From: Fragilaria radians
Taxonomy: Eukaryota > Bacillariophyta > Fragilariophyceae > Fragilariales > Fragilariaceae
Length of the DNA stretch: 64,000 nt
NCBI GenBank assembly: GCA_900642245.1
Contig: CAAAJI010000012.1
Location: forward strand, 468,643-532,642
Direction: 5' to 3'
The notes below the pieces were generated by a model, which was given only the letters and a program-made list of their open reading frames with translations, searched no databases and was not told where the DNA came from. Positions 10,724-21,371 of the stretch are shown here, piece by piece (the first letter of the stretch is position 1; each line of letters opens with the position of its first letter). The position numbers were made by a program, and so were the translations under genes.

Positions 10724-11677
10724 ATGTCAGTCATTGCGTATCCTTTTTCGTTACTTTATTACCTTGTGTTAATTGGATGCATCACCACTGATGCTTGTAG
10801 TTTATACCGCCTTAATCACTCTTTAAAAGTATGGTGGATATGCTCTGGATGTGAAACGAAAGCTATTTGTTGTGAACGCCTAGTGCAAGAAACTAAACTT
10901 ACGACTACTACCAGTTCAAGGGCTGCTCCTGAGTCTGTTGTCGAGCTGTCATTCTGTTTGGCATCAATTTCGACAGTACCCGCGACGGACGAGAAGTTAC
11001 TATCACTCTACTCCGACTCTTCCTCTATCCTCCACTCAGACACACTCGACCGACAAAATGTCCAAAGTCAACAGGCTTGGGAAATTCAAAGTGCACCCAA
11101 TGAAATATGGAATCGCACTGCCAAGTCTCCGTTTCGAGGAGAGAAACCATTTGTTCACAAGGTAGAATCTCATATTTCCGAAGATAGAGGAATGCATCGG
11201 ACTGTTGTTCATTGGCTATCGTTCGTTGAACCTGGAAAAATTGTCAAACTTTTCTTGTTCATGACAGAACAGGTATACGTTGATGTGGAAGATCTCCTTG
11301 ATGGCGATATTGAGGGTGGAATCTTACGCGGTATCAATACAGCTGAAGTACCCTCTGTGGAACTTCCATCTTTTCAAAGTCCGCAATACGTTGTGACTTT
11401 GGAAATAGAGGTTACCAATCCCTATGTCTTCCTGAAGACGAAACTTCATTTGCGTTATTTAGAACTTGCTACAGAAAATAGAATAACAATGCTGCAGTTG
11501 CCTCATCCTATGCTTTGGAATTCTAGAGGAATTACGCCGGAACCCTTAAGGATAGAGAATGCTTCTACAGCGTTGGAAAGAGATTCATGGCTTATCTCCA
11601 CAGCTACAACATTTCTTAGTATGCTTGGAGCAGCGTTGTTGTTGTGGGATTATTGGAAAATTAGCCGGTGGCAGTAA
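10724..11677 (+). CDS. PIGX: PIG-X/Pbn1-like subunit of GPI mannosyltransferase I
   Basis: 317 aa, single exon. In the family, PIG-X stabilises the PIG-M catalytic subunit that adds the first mannose to GPI precursors in the ER lumen. An N-terminal signal peptide (about 1-26) and a single C-terminal membrane helix (about 286-308) followed by a basic tail fit this topology. The luminal domain shows the PIG-X pattern: HRTVVHW, a hydrophobic strand, QVYVDVEDL (the FVDxYxL motif), a VELPSFQSPQYVV strand, and the LHLRY signature followed by PHPMLW. The region between signal peptide and domain (about 40-160) is low in conservation and Ser/Thr-rich. Length fits the family. The match is by motif pattern, so orthology is probable, not proven. 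Confidence 0.75.
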   Translation: MSVIAYPFSLLYYLVLIGCITTDACSLYRLNHSLKVWWICSGCETKAICCERLVQETKLTTTTSSRAAPESVVELSFCLASISTVPATDEKLLSLYSDSSSILHSDTLDRQNVQSQQAWEIQSAPNEIWNRTAKSPFRGEKPFVHKVESHISEDRGMHRTVVHWLSFVEPGKIVKLFLFMTEQVYVDVEDLLDGDIEGGILRGINTAEVPSVELPSFQSPQYVVTLEIEVTNPYVFLKTKLHLRYLELATENRITMLQLPHPMLWNSRGITPEPLRIENASTALERDSWLISTATTFLSMLGAALLLWDYWKISRWQ

Positions 11678-12132
11678 TGTCAAGGACTCAAATTCAATTA
11701 AATTACAACAACAGAAAATCATTCAAAGGCTCTACACTACATTTCCACCTCAACTTTTGACATATCATATCAAAATTGATAAAGAAAACTAAGGGTATAT
11801 CATCAATCAAGGATTCATTTGCAGATTTAATAGAAATCCGAGTTTCAAGCTTTTCCAGTTTTTGCCCCTGGACAAATAATAGTGTTACATTGTTGCTGCC
11901 TTTGATACTATATAAGCAAAGCAGCATTTACTAATCTAGGAGCCAGTAATGCATAATCTTAATTTAAAGTGCACACCACTCTCAACAGTTCAACATATGT
12001 ACGTGTTTTTATCAGGACACTGTCAAGCGACATTAAAGTAGCTGCATTCTATGGGTAATGAATTGAATTATTGAAAAAAATATTTGAGCAAATCTTACTT
12101 GAAATGAGTGCTTTAGTATCACAAGTGTACTA
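11678..12132. other. Spacer leading into the transposon island
   Basis: No gene seen. Short frames around 11703-11927 carry no motif. Confidence 0.45.
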
Positions 12133-13330
12133 AAACTTCAATGGGAAGAAGGATGAGTTTCCACCAGTTCTGGACAAGGAAAGGTGCTCAGGAATGTAAG
12201 ATTAATTATTTGGAAAACTTGCGATATTCGAGATAGATGAAGAAATCAATTTGAAGACTGAGGATCGCAAAAATTAACTCAGAATCATTCAACTCAATGA
12301 ATTAGCCTACACCAAATAAGAGTTATCAGCCAAGATGATGAGTTGCAGCAAAATATTGGCATTCAAAATGGCTTAAGGATGCAAGATTAAGGGGTCATGC
12401 AAACGGAAATCCCACAAACTGCTTGGGATTGCTTGAGGAAGAAGTTTGAGCTAACCTCATCTCCTTCCTTTGTTGAAACAGAAAAGAGATTCAGGAGGAG
12501 TGATTGAAAGGAAAATGACAATCTAGACTCTTGGATAACTTACCTTGAAGATTTAACAATGACATTAGAAGACATTGGTTTCATAGTGACAGATGATCGA
12601 CTTCATATTCATTTCAGCCTTACAAGTGAATATAAACTTCAAATAGGCTTTTTGAAGGAAAGCATCAGAAGCAAAGCAAATCTACTGGGAATTGACAATT
12701 TTTGCAAGGAATTAAATACATGCTTTTCGAGAATGAACAATAGGTCAGTATCCTTCGGTAAAAGTGAAAGTTTTGATGATCAAGCTCTCATTCAGTTCCA
12801 TTTCAAGGGAGAATGCTGTTGCTTTGGGTATGATTTCCATAAAGAATGTCAATGTAAGCGCAGGAGAGATCAAGAAATACAGAGATATGCCGTTTCTGGA
12901 GGAAGCCCGATCCTATGTGCTTTCAAATACTCCAAAGAAATTTAAAATTTAAATGCTACAAGACAAGGGATGCAAGATCTTTGGCTCTGTAGTTTTCAGC
13001 TTGAAAGTTGAAAAATTCTGACTTTTTGGCAATATTTGTATCAGAGAAAGTGGCGGTTTTGTAAGTCCTGCTATATATTGATAAAGACCTCTTCAATTCA
13101 ACAATTGGTCTTTATGATGCGATAATGCAGGTAGGAACAAGGCTTTAGAAGAAATTTGCAGAGATAAAAGACTAAGAATCAAGTTTGAGTATTCAGGTCC
13201 AAGCACCCCTCTGAGTGGGACGGAAATTTCTGACACTTAATGGTTAAATCGGGGGAAAACTGTAGAATTATGTGGTTTAGTTCCTAGGCAAGTTGAAGAA
13301 GGACGGAATATTGCGTAATAGGAAGATACT
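12133..13330 (+). mobile_element. Decayed, internally deleted Ty1/copia retrotransposon (gag and integrase remnants)
   Basis: Reading across frameshifts and stops on the plus strand gives a copia gag. A KxDEFPxF-type start at ~12133-12180 is followed by AWDCLRKKFELTSSPS and TEKRFRR at ~12440-12500, DSWITYLEDL at ~12530 and EYKLQIGFLKESI at ~12625-12670. A damaged zinc knuckle lies at 12803-12857, where the second Cys and a Gly of CX2CX4HX4C are replaced by Phe. Only ~260 bp later comes integrase core: DNAG at 13121, then ALEEICRDKRLRIKFEYSG and STP, with the usual Gln-Gln-Asn lost. Protease, GAG-pre-integrase and half of integrase are therefore deleted, and no reverse transcriptase follows. 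The open frame 12559-12945 is part of this relic, not a host gene. Confidence 0.82.
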
Positions 13331-14769
13331 TGGACGAATCATTTAAAAGATTTAAGAAAAACATGACTAGCAGGAGATGATTAAATGATGAGGACGCATA
13401 TCAATGATTTAGTGAAATCATTACCACGTTTAGCGGTAACAATCTGGAGTTGCAAAGATGCAAATTTAACTATAGCCTACAGCTTTCATACAAAGAAATA
13501 ATCGAGAAATTCACAGTTGATTAGGAGAAATTGAACGGAAAGGTTGCAGACAATTTAGTCGTCACAGATGTCTCTTTTTGATATCTTTTTTCGTACGATT
13601 GCTTTATCCCAATCCAGATTTCCTAAATGAAAACTCTCCACAAGGACGGTTGGTCAGATAAGAGCATTTGCAAGTTGTATTTGCTAACTGACCTAGATTG
13701 TATGATCAAACGCTCTTGCGTATGAATATACCACCAAGGCAAAAATAGGCTGATTCTCTTTTGAACCTGCAACACTAGATTTAAATACTAGAGGATATTT
13801 TCATATCTACAAATTAAATTTGCATTATATCACACGTTTTCGGAGGAAATCTCATCATTGAATCACATAGAAGGTACGAGTTGGGAGGATACTTTGGTTA
13901 ATTATCTTGTAGCTTGCCATGATGTATACAATTAAAGCAAAAGAAGAAAAACAGGATTTGAATCTTGTAAATTGATTGTGAGTGCTGGCAATTATATCTC
14001 TTCATGGCTAACTTTCCGTGACTCATTTCTGGTCTTGTCTTCCAATTTTGGAAGTCATGATTTTGAATACTTTGAAACAATATTTCCGATTGATTGCGTT
14101 TAAATTGGTACCCATCAACATCATCAAGAAAAGCCGTGCTTGAAGTGTTCAATTCCTGGTGGGGTCTTTATTGTGAGCGACTTCCTATGCAACTCAATTT
14201 TAACAAGGGACATTATTTCATAAACTACTTTTGCATTCCTCTGAGCTTTTGCCGCATTTAATCGTTGCAAAATTGGGGGTCAAGAAAGTGTTGGCTGCAG
14301 TTCTATCTTCCAGCCTCACTTAGGATTCAATTTAGGAAGAATCAAATCAGCACATGCAGATCATCTTCTTAGTAGATTTGACTGATTTCCTGTCTGTTTC
14401 GTTCATTGTTCATGTTCAAACCGCTATTCTGTATTCGTCATTAATGGCTAAAGCACATTCAAAAAGTATTTTTCGTTTTTCCTTTTGTCAGGTTGCATGG
14501 ACAGTCTTGGTTTTGTTATTGATGAGATTACACAAAGTTTTACTATTGAAAATTATCTTATATACGACTTTCTCTAAAGGAATTTTTTCGTAATCATTAT
14601 TCCTCGAATGTGCAAATAAGGGCAGAACACAAATATCCCCCGTTGAAGTAGCTTGAAGCAGCCTAATGATGGCACCTTTGCTTCTCATGCTTTCATTCAT
14701 GCCAGAATTCATTCAAATGAGTGTCTGGTAAGCTATCATGGAAAACTATTGAAGATAATGAAAATCATT
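13331..14769. other. Spacer in the transposon island
   Basis: Probably contains further decayed retroelement sequence beyond the integrase remnant, but I could not align it with confidence. Short frames (13898-14152 minus, 14354-14593 plus) have no recognisable motif. Confidence 0.4.
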
Positions 14770-15591
14770 TCATATTTTTTTGTTTTGATCCAAGTCGTCG
14801 TTTCTATTACCGTCATTCAAACTCTCGTGTCTTCGCCGCTTTCGAGATTCTTGCATTTCTGGTTTCGAAAATGTATTATCTAATTCCAACTGATCGTGCG
14901 GTATTGGTAAATTTGCTTTAAAGCATTTCTTGTGTGTGATCGACTCATTCTTATCCTTCTCCACTTGACAATGATTTGACCCTAAAATTTCTTTAGCATG
15001 TATCAGTGCATCTTCCGTAGTTAAGTAAGAGTGATTATTGATCACATTATATGACCTGTCAACCTGTCCTTCATCAATATGAGGGGTGTTTAAAAATCCA
15101 AGAGTATCATTTCCTTTACGAACTTTCAGCTCCGGAATCTTTTCCAAAGTCATAAGTGAAGAAAACAACATGCTAGCTGTTGCAGAGTTGCGACGTTGAT
15201 AACGAACTCGAGCCTTAGATGGAGCTTTACAAGAAATAGAGGATTTCGAGAAATTTTTATCAGAAGAATCAGTATCATGGTCTCCAGGGAAAATCTCGGT
15301 TTCTTGATTCGACCGATCAGCTGAGATGCTGTTGAGGAAGTTAGGTATTTGTTGTTTATTTACTGTGACTTTTAATTCCGAATTCATTTCTAAGGACGAA
15401 GATTTTTGAGAGTTGAGAGCTTCTTCTTTGCCCGTCTCGTAGGCTAAGCTTGATACATTTCGCTCAGCGTTTGCTCTTCCCTTCATGTTGATTGAGGTAA
15501 TAATTTCAGTAGAATGATGTGCACGTGTTGAAGTCAGGTGACAATTTCGCTCTTGAAAGTTACGAGAATAATGACCGATCACTAGTACCAT
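14770..15591 (-). CDS. Hypothetical Ser/Lys/Asn-rich protein
   Basis: 273 aa from an ATG, no recognised family. Composition is hydrophilic and disordered-looking, with a basic ESRKRRRHES cluster near the C-terminus that could be a nuclear localisation signal and a more ordered stretch (TASMLFSSLMTLEKIPELKV) near residue 140. A 66-codon open stretch just upstream on the same strand (15582-15782, no ATG) overlaps it in another frame and could be an upstream exon. The gene sits between a copia relic and a Helitron that starts 300 bp upstream, so it could equally be a TE-derived or truncated frame. Moderate to low confidence that it is expressed. Confidence 0.42.
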   Translation of the reverse strand: MVLVIGHYSRNFQERNCHLTSTRAHHSTEIITSINMKGRANAERNVSSLAYETGKEEALNSQKSSSLEMNSELKVTVNKQQIPNFLNSISADRSNQETEIFPGDHDTDSSDKNFSKSSISCKAPSKARVRYQRRNSATASMLFSSLMTLEKIPELKVRKGNDTLGFLNTPHIDEGQVDRSYNVINNHSYLTTEDALIHAKEILGSNHCQVEKDKNESITHKKCFKANLPIPHDQLELDNTFSKPEMQESRKRRRHESLNDGNRNDDLDQNKKI

Positions 15592-15891
15592 AGTTGCTTA
15601 GATGTTATTTTAAACAAAAAGACATTTGTCCCATTTGCCTTCCATTTCTTATTCTCCCTAAAAAATTCAAAGGGAGAGAGCAACCATTCACCGATGTCAG
15701 AAGTAAAAACAAATCTATCCCAGACTCGATCCGTGTGAATTAGACATTTAGGGTCTATAATTCCATGGGACTTCAGCTTCAATTAGGGATTAAAAGACTC
15801 CGCATTGATTTTCCGATGCACCTGCCTAATGACCAACGCGAAAGGTCATCCTGGGAAATGCTTGGCGATCAAATATGCTACCGTATCCTCA
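15592..15891. other. Region upstream of the hypothetical gene, possible extra exon
   Basis: Contains the ATG-less 66-codon minus-strand open stretch to 15782. A plausible splice acceptor precedes it, but no clean exon chain could be built. The Helitron copy begins at 15892. Confidence 0.35.
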
Positions 15892-16873
15892 TCTAAACTA
15901 CTAAAAAAGTTTCACATTCGATTTGGCTGCTGCTACCCCTTAACCCTTGTGCGTTTTTAAGGAAAAGTACAGTAATAATCGAGAAAGTGATCGAGTCGAG
16001 TACAGCGTTTTCAGACTGAGCGACTAAAATCTATAGGGATATAGCTAATTCAAACGGTACCTGATTCAATCAATATTTGGCTCCTTTATCCATTATTGTA
16101 ATCTATGAGTGGTGTCGAGACTTTCAGTTGTCAACTGTAGAATATTGAACGCAATTTTCACTCAAATGCTACTGAAATGTGGATAGATCTACTTGCAATG
16201 TTAATCTGCAACTAAATGAAATTCCTGCAAAACATTAAAACAAAAATAACACTGTTCTTTTGAATTGAGGAAAAGACCTAAATCTTAAGTCTGCTTATAA
16301 TGCATTAATCATATGGATCAATGGTATCATTGTATCTTTGGGATGACTCTTATTGTATTAATCCTTCATTTGCCTCATTTTTGAAACTGTCATACAGGTA
16401 AAGAATATATTTTATAAAGTTAACAAAACAACAATGTTGACTTTGCACCAACAGCTTTATTTTGATTTTTTCATCACCTATCTGTGATGTTCCAATAGCA
16501 GTAGCACCAATAACTTCTACAACAATAGCACATGAAAAAGCTAAAATGTGTCTTTAAACCATAGTTTTAATGGGAGAAAATAAAATACTACCTATACACC
16601 TTCCCAATGCCAATGCTAAATCAATGGAATATCTTACTTTTAGTTCTGTGATTTTGAATGCAACTTTAGATACCAATGCCATGTTAGGTTAAGTATAAAA
16701 CTTAGTTATTGTGTCATGCATCTAATTGCATGTATGACCTGTAATCTACAGGTTCACCCCTACAATCATAAAAATCTTTGTCACAGTTATTGCTGGAGAG
16801 GCAAAAATTCAACGATGCATTCTCTTTTGCAAAATAGTGAACGTTGCGGAGCAAAGCAAGCACCAACTACTAG
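15892..16873 (+). mobile_element. Non-autonomous Helitron-like element, copy 1
   Basis: 982 bp. Starts TCTAAACTACTAAAAAAG directly after an A and ends CAACTACTAG followed by T: the 5'-TC, CTRR-3' and A^T insertion rule of Helitrons. The sequence aligns along its length with the copies at 16874 and 58652. No replication-initiator or helicase frame is present. A short imperfect stem (TTGC...GCAA) lies ~11 nt before the CTAG end, weaker than a classical Helitron hairpin. The 5' part contains CCCCTTAACCCTTGTGCG, conserved in all copies. Confidence 0.82.
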
Positions 16874-17780
16874 TCTACACTACTAAAAAAGTTTCACATC
16901 CCATCTGGCCGATGCTACCCCTTAACCCTTATGCATTTGGTTAGTTCAGTAATACTCGAAAAAGTGATCGAGTAAGAGTACAGACTCATGAGCGACTAAA
17001 ATCAATAGGGATGCAGCTAATTCAAACGGTACCTCATTAAAATATTCTGTAGTAAGGCAGTAAAATTATAATTACTATCGTAACCTAGAATCAATTCAAA
17101 TGCTACTGAAATGTTAATGGATCTAATTGCAATACTAATCTGAAACTAATTGAAATTCCTTCAAAACAATGAAAAGTTAAATAACACTATTCCTTTCAAT
17201 CGAGGGAAAGGATGTTTTGTGCTTCTTAATACTAAGTCAAATTATAACTGGTTAAAAGGCATCAATCATATGGATCAAAAATGTTGTTGTAAATTTGCAA
17301 CTATTCTTAATGTATTAATCCTTCATTTCTCTAATTTTTTAAAGTGGCATACAAGCAAACCTTCATAATGCCATTGCTGAATCAATGTTATAATCTACTT
17401 TAAGTTCTGTGATGTTGAATGCAAATGTCAATGCCAATGACATGTTAGATCAAGTAGAAAAACTTAAATATTGTGTCATGCATCAGAGTGTTTGATCTGC
17501 AAATTCTGGGTTCACAAAGAACAATGGAAATGTGAGAATTCAAAGATACATGTAAAATACTTGACTCTGCAGGGCAAAGTAAGCACCAATGTTAGGTCAA
17601 GTAGTAAAACATATATTATGTATAATGCATCAGATTGTATGATTTGCAAATTTAAAGTTTACAAATAACAATCATGAAAATCTTTGTCATAATTATTGCT
17701 GGAAATGTAAAAATTCAAAGATATGATTCTCTTTTGTAAAGTAGGTAACCCTGCGTGACAAAGCAAGCACCAACTACTAG
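16874..17780 (+). mobile_element. Non-autonomous Helitron-like element, copy 2 (tandem with copy 1)
   Basis: 907 bp. Its 5' TCTACACTACTAAAAAAG begins at the base immediately after the CTAG of copy 1, giving a head-to-tail pair with no spacer. Ends CAACTACTAG at 17780, followed by T. It contains an internal, slightly diverged copy of its own 3' terminal block at 17565-17589 (CTCTGCAGGGCAAAGTAAGC then ACCAA). Differences from copy 1 are many, so the pair is not a recent duplication. No transposition gene inside. Confidence 0.82.
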
Positions 17781-19689
17781 TTCTAAACTAGAAAATAAAG
17801 GTCAAGCAACATCTCGCAGAATTGGAATGAAACAAATTGTAAATCCATGAATTTGATCCACCATAGTCATAGCCATAGTGATACTTAATTCATGGAAAGT
17901 CGTCATAGTTTAGAATGATTTTTGGTCTACTTGCACTGCGAGTAATTGATCTATACTCATTTATCTGCAATTAATTCAAAAATGAATCCTCAATCAATAT
18001 GATAAAAAACTCAAGATACATCAACCCTAAAATCGTTCTAAAATCCTCATCTGACGCTGAAAAAGTAGAATATATGCTTCTTCGTCTCTTTGCTAAAAAC
18101 CTTGATGGCATACAACAACATTAGAGTCCTTGTTCAGTATACTTACTGAAGTAGTGATACTTGAAAAATTGATGTATTCTTCTCACATAACGCTATCCCC
18201 AATGACTGGAGCATTATTCTTGATTCAAGAACCTCAGAGGAAATTCTAGAAATATAGTATGAAAATTCAAGTTGAAGAGTTAACTAAGAGGTAGTACTAC
18301 TTTATATCTTCATATTTAGATTACATTTTCGCCCAGTGTTTCTGCTCTTCTTGTCCTTAAACCAATTGTTTTGCTTGTCATTGGACGTGATTATCTGCAC
18401 TCCTTTTTTTCTGGAAATCTCAAATCACTGACCTATTGTAATAAAAATACAATATCTTCCTAGTACTTGAGATCGTCTCTGCTGAAGTATATATACAACA
18501 GTGATTTTGAACTCGCAAGAGCTAAATAGTGGGACATCTTTTAAAAGCGAAATCAAAATGAGAAATGTATTATGAAGCGTTTAAACTGCATGGGTGTTCT
18601 AAGTTCACTAAACATCCGAAATGCTACCTATGTGATGGAGAGGCAGGGGCTGTCCAGCTGCAGGTTGTATCCCTGAATTGTAAGATAAGGGAATATATGG
18701 CATGCTGCTAAATATACATACTGAACCTTTCCTTTCCGTGCAATAGAATGCAGAGAGCATCGAGCATTGGAGACGTTTCTTCAAATCCTTGAAGAGTCGT
18801 CAGTTTATCGTTCACAGTGAATAAGTGATCTGTTTGAATGTCAGTAATCATTATTTCCAGATTAAGGATTGCTGAGCTGTGTAGGTCAATTTAAGTAAGC
18901 TGATACTTTGATATAAAGAAATCAAAAGCATCACAGTGTGCCACAAAAGCTTTCAAAACATTGTTAAAGGTGTCAATTGAATTCATGAGTGTTTAGCTGC
19001 TTGGGAAAGAGTAAGTAGAATATGAGATTTCGCTATGTTAGAGCAAGTCTGTACCGAAAAGACGCATTTCAAACTAACTCCTAAAGATCTCTTTTGCTCA
19101 AGCAATGTTTCTATGGCTAGATGGATGTATGATAAGAATGGATAATCATTTTCAACACAGCTGCAATACCTTTCACCAAGAGTGTAACTAATTATTTTAC
19201 TGTTTTCTTCAAAATACAAATGCACATGGACTATCAATAATGGAAAGTGAAACCGATACTGTTTGTTCATAGATTTCACTTTACTTAGAGATTACAGTTA
19301 TTCTCTGAACTGGCCCACTTGGAGTGAAGTGCTTGAGTGGTAATTCTCAAAATAGCTAGGACAGCAGTAATACGTGAATATTTATGTAAGCGGATATTGG
19401 AAACATCCCTCACGTTCAATCCCGCTTAGCTTTTCTTTGTTTTAGTCAAAGATTTGAGAAATTCGTGAAAGGGAAAATCAGCAACAACTATGTTTGTTTG
19501 TAAGTTACAACTTTTAGCTTAATTTTTGCTTACAGTGAAGAGTATTTTCAACACTTTGCCAAATTGTTATCTTCTTTGTTTATTCTCGAGAATCATGTTT
19601 AGAATATTGGGTTAAATGAATTTTGGTACTCTTAAAGTAGCGGTAAAAATTGACGTTGATGACTGAAGTTAAAAAAGAATTATTAAAGA
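17781..19689. other. Spacer in the transposon island
   Basis: No gene or clear element recognised. A 98-codon minus frame (18983-19279) lacks motifs. It may contain the decayed 5' part of the copia relic that becomes readable at ~19690. Confidence 0.4.
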
Positions 19690-21120
19690 GCTAGCCTTGC
19701 TCATGCTCCTGCGTACAAACATGTTGGTAGTCAAATTTGACCGGACATGTGAAAAAAACTGTTATGACTCAAGAGAAAAGATATTCAAACACCAATAAGC
19801 GTACAACGAGTAACAAAAGTAAAGAAGGAGAACGGAACTTCGATTCAGATGTGGCAGTACGGCAGCTTCTGAGAATGGTGATTTGACGGGAGAAGTGGGA
19901 TCCACGAAAGTGGCCTTTTGTGGACAACTTGGTCATGTTGTGGAGGAATTGTATTATGTTCAGGATATACATGAGTTGATCACTGTTGGCAAGGGAAGGT
20001 GCATGACTGCATCCAACGTGGGTAGTCTTGACTGCAGCTTGAATATTACTTTGAATTAGATTAAATGTGTACCGGAACTTTAGGCGAGGCTTTTTCAGCC
20101 TTAATATGGCACTGAAAAGTGGAGTTAACCTAAGCAACAAAATATTAATAATTGAATTAGAAGGAGCTCACTTTGCTCACAAAGAACGATGCCAGTTTTT
20201 CTTCCGCTGGTAGTTAGCAATTAAAAAGTTTCATTGAAAAGAAGTACATGGATATTGACAAGTTTCACAGAACAATTAATTATGGATTAGAGGATACCGC
20301 CAAGATTCACGTTATAGAACTGTGTAGATTGTTTCAGGTCAGAAAAGAGTGTGCCATTGCGAAGGTCGGACAAAAGAATGACAATAAAGTTTGGACTCAA
20401 AGTGCCACATATTGATATGTGCTCAATTGAAGCAAAGGGCATTGGAAGTGTTGCTTTTTGAGCACTCGTTATCGATGATTACCTAAATAATAGTTAGCTT
20501 TTCATTTTTAAGTCAAAATGTGACCTCAAGTCGAAATCATTGAATGGCTTACTGGTTTAAACAAATTATAGGCCAAATGTTATCATTGTGGTGAAGTATT
20601 CATAGAATGCAGAACCAAGGACTTTTGAATTTTGAAAGGCGTAGACCTCCTCAAAATAATGAAGAAATTGAGAAAAATTCTGAAACAATCTAAGGAAGAA
20701 TTAGGGCAATGTTGATTGGAACAGGACTCAAGGATGCCATAAGGAATGGGGCTGGCCTTAATGTCACATGACTACAACTTTTAACCAAACATAATATCAA
20801 CAAAATCTAGAATTAAGCGTCCTCAAGATCTTTATTTCAAATAAACAGTAGCCAATGTCTGTTAGGCTGCTTTGCGATATAGGAGTCATCACAACTAATT
20901 TGTTAGAAAAAATCATTCATGCAAAATCTTTCAGTATTAAGGTTAAGAACTTGATATCATACATTCAAGAGATGATATTTGCTTCTGAAAGCTTTCACAG
21001 ATTGGATTCTAAACAACTCAGTATTTAGTGAAGATGGATTTTATATATATTGGATAACCCTAATGAATGAATAAAGCCAAATGAAAATGTATTAACGAAT
21101 GGGTTATGTCAAAATCTCCT
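19690..21120 (+). mobile_element. Decayed Ty1/copia retrotransposon, pol fragment
   Basis: Multi-frame reading on the plus strand shows, in copia order: a basic post-zinc-knuckle segment (~19770-19830, KRTTSNKSKEGERNFDSD); a protease-side block DIHELITVGKGRCMTASNVG (~19960-20030) with CVPEL downstream; GAG-pre-integrase DIDKFHRTINYG (~20250) with ECAIAKVGQKNDNKVW (~20350); an integrase core with ALVIDDY-type and PPQNNEEIEK segments (~20470-20670); GRIRAML and GTGLKDAIRNG (~20690-20760); and the post-integrase VITTNLLEKIIHAK segment (~20890-20930). Stops and frameshifts are frequent, integrase catalytic residues are damaged and no reverse transcriptase remains. The antisense 123-codon frame at 19769-20140 is a shadow of this relic. 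Confidence 0.8.
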
Positions 21121-21371
21121 TAATGACCGACGTCCCCAGATTTACTTTTCTAGAAAAAAAATCGCCAAAACGTGAAGAGCAAAGTCACATTTGAGGATTT
21201 AACCCTCAATGACTTCTTTTCTACGATGACTAATTTATAGCCATACGAAATTTTCACTGGAATTGCCTTGTGTACGTATTTCTCATTTTGATACTGTTGT
21301 TGACACGTACGTGTGATTTACTCCTAATTTAATGCAAGCATTGACAATATTCAACATAACATCGTAATTCG

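Noticed and set aside
12559..12945. 128-codon ATG frame as a host gene
   Set aside because: Its protein is copia gag with a damaged zinc knuckle and continues in other frames on both sides; annotated as a retroelement relic.
15930..15960. CCCCTTAACCCTT as telomeric repeat
   Set aside because: Not the CCCTAA unit, occurs once per Helitron copy, and is conserved as part of that element.
19769..20140. 123-codon minus-strand frame
   Set aside because: Antisense to a readable copia pol segment, with no motif of its own.
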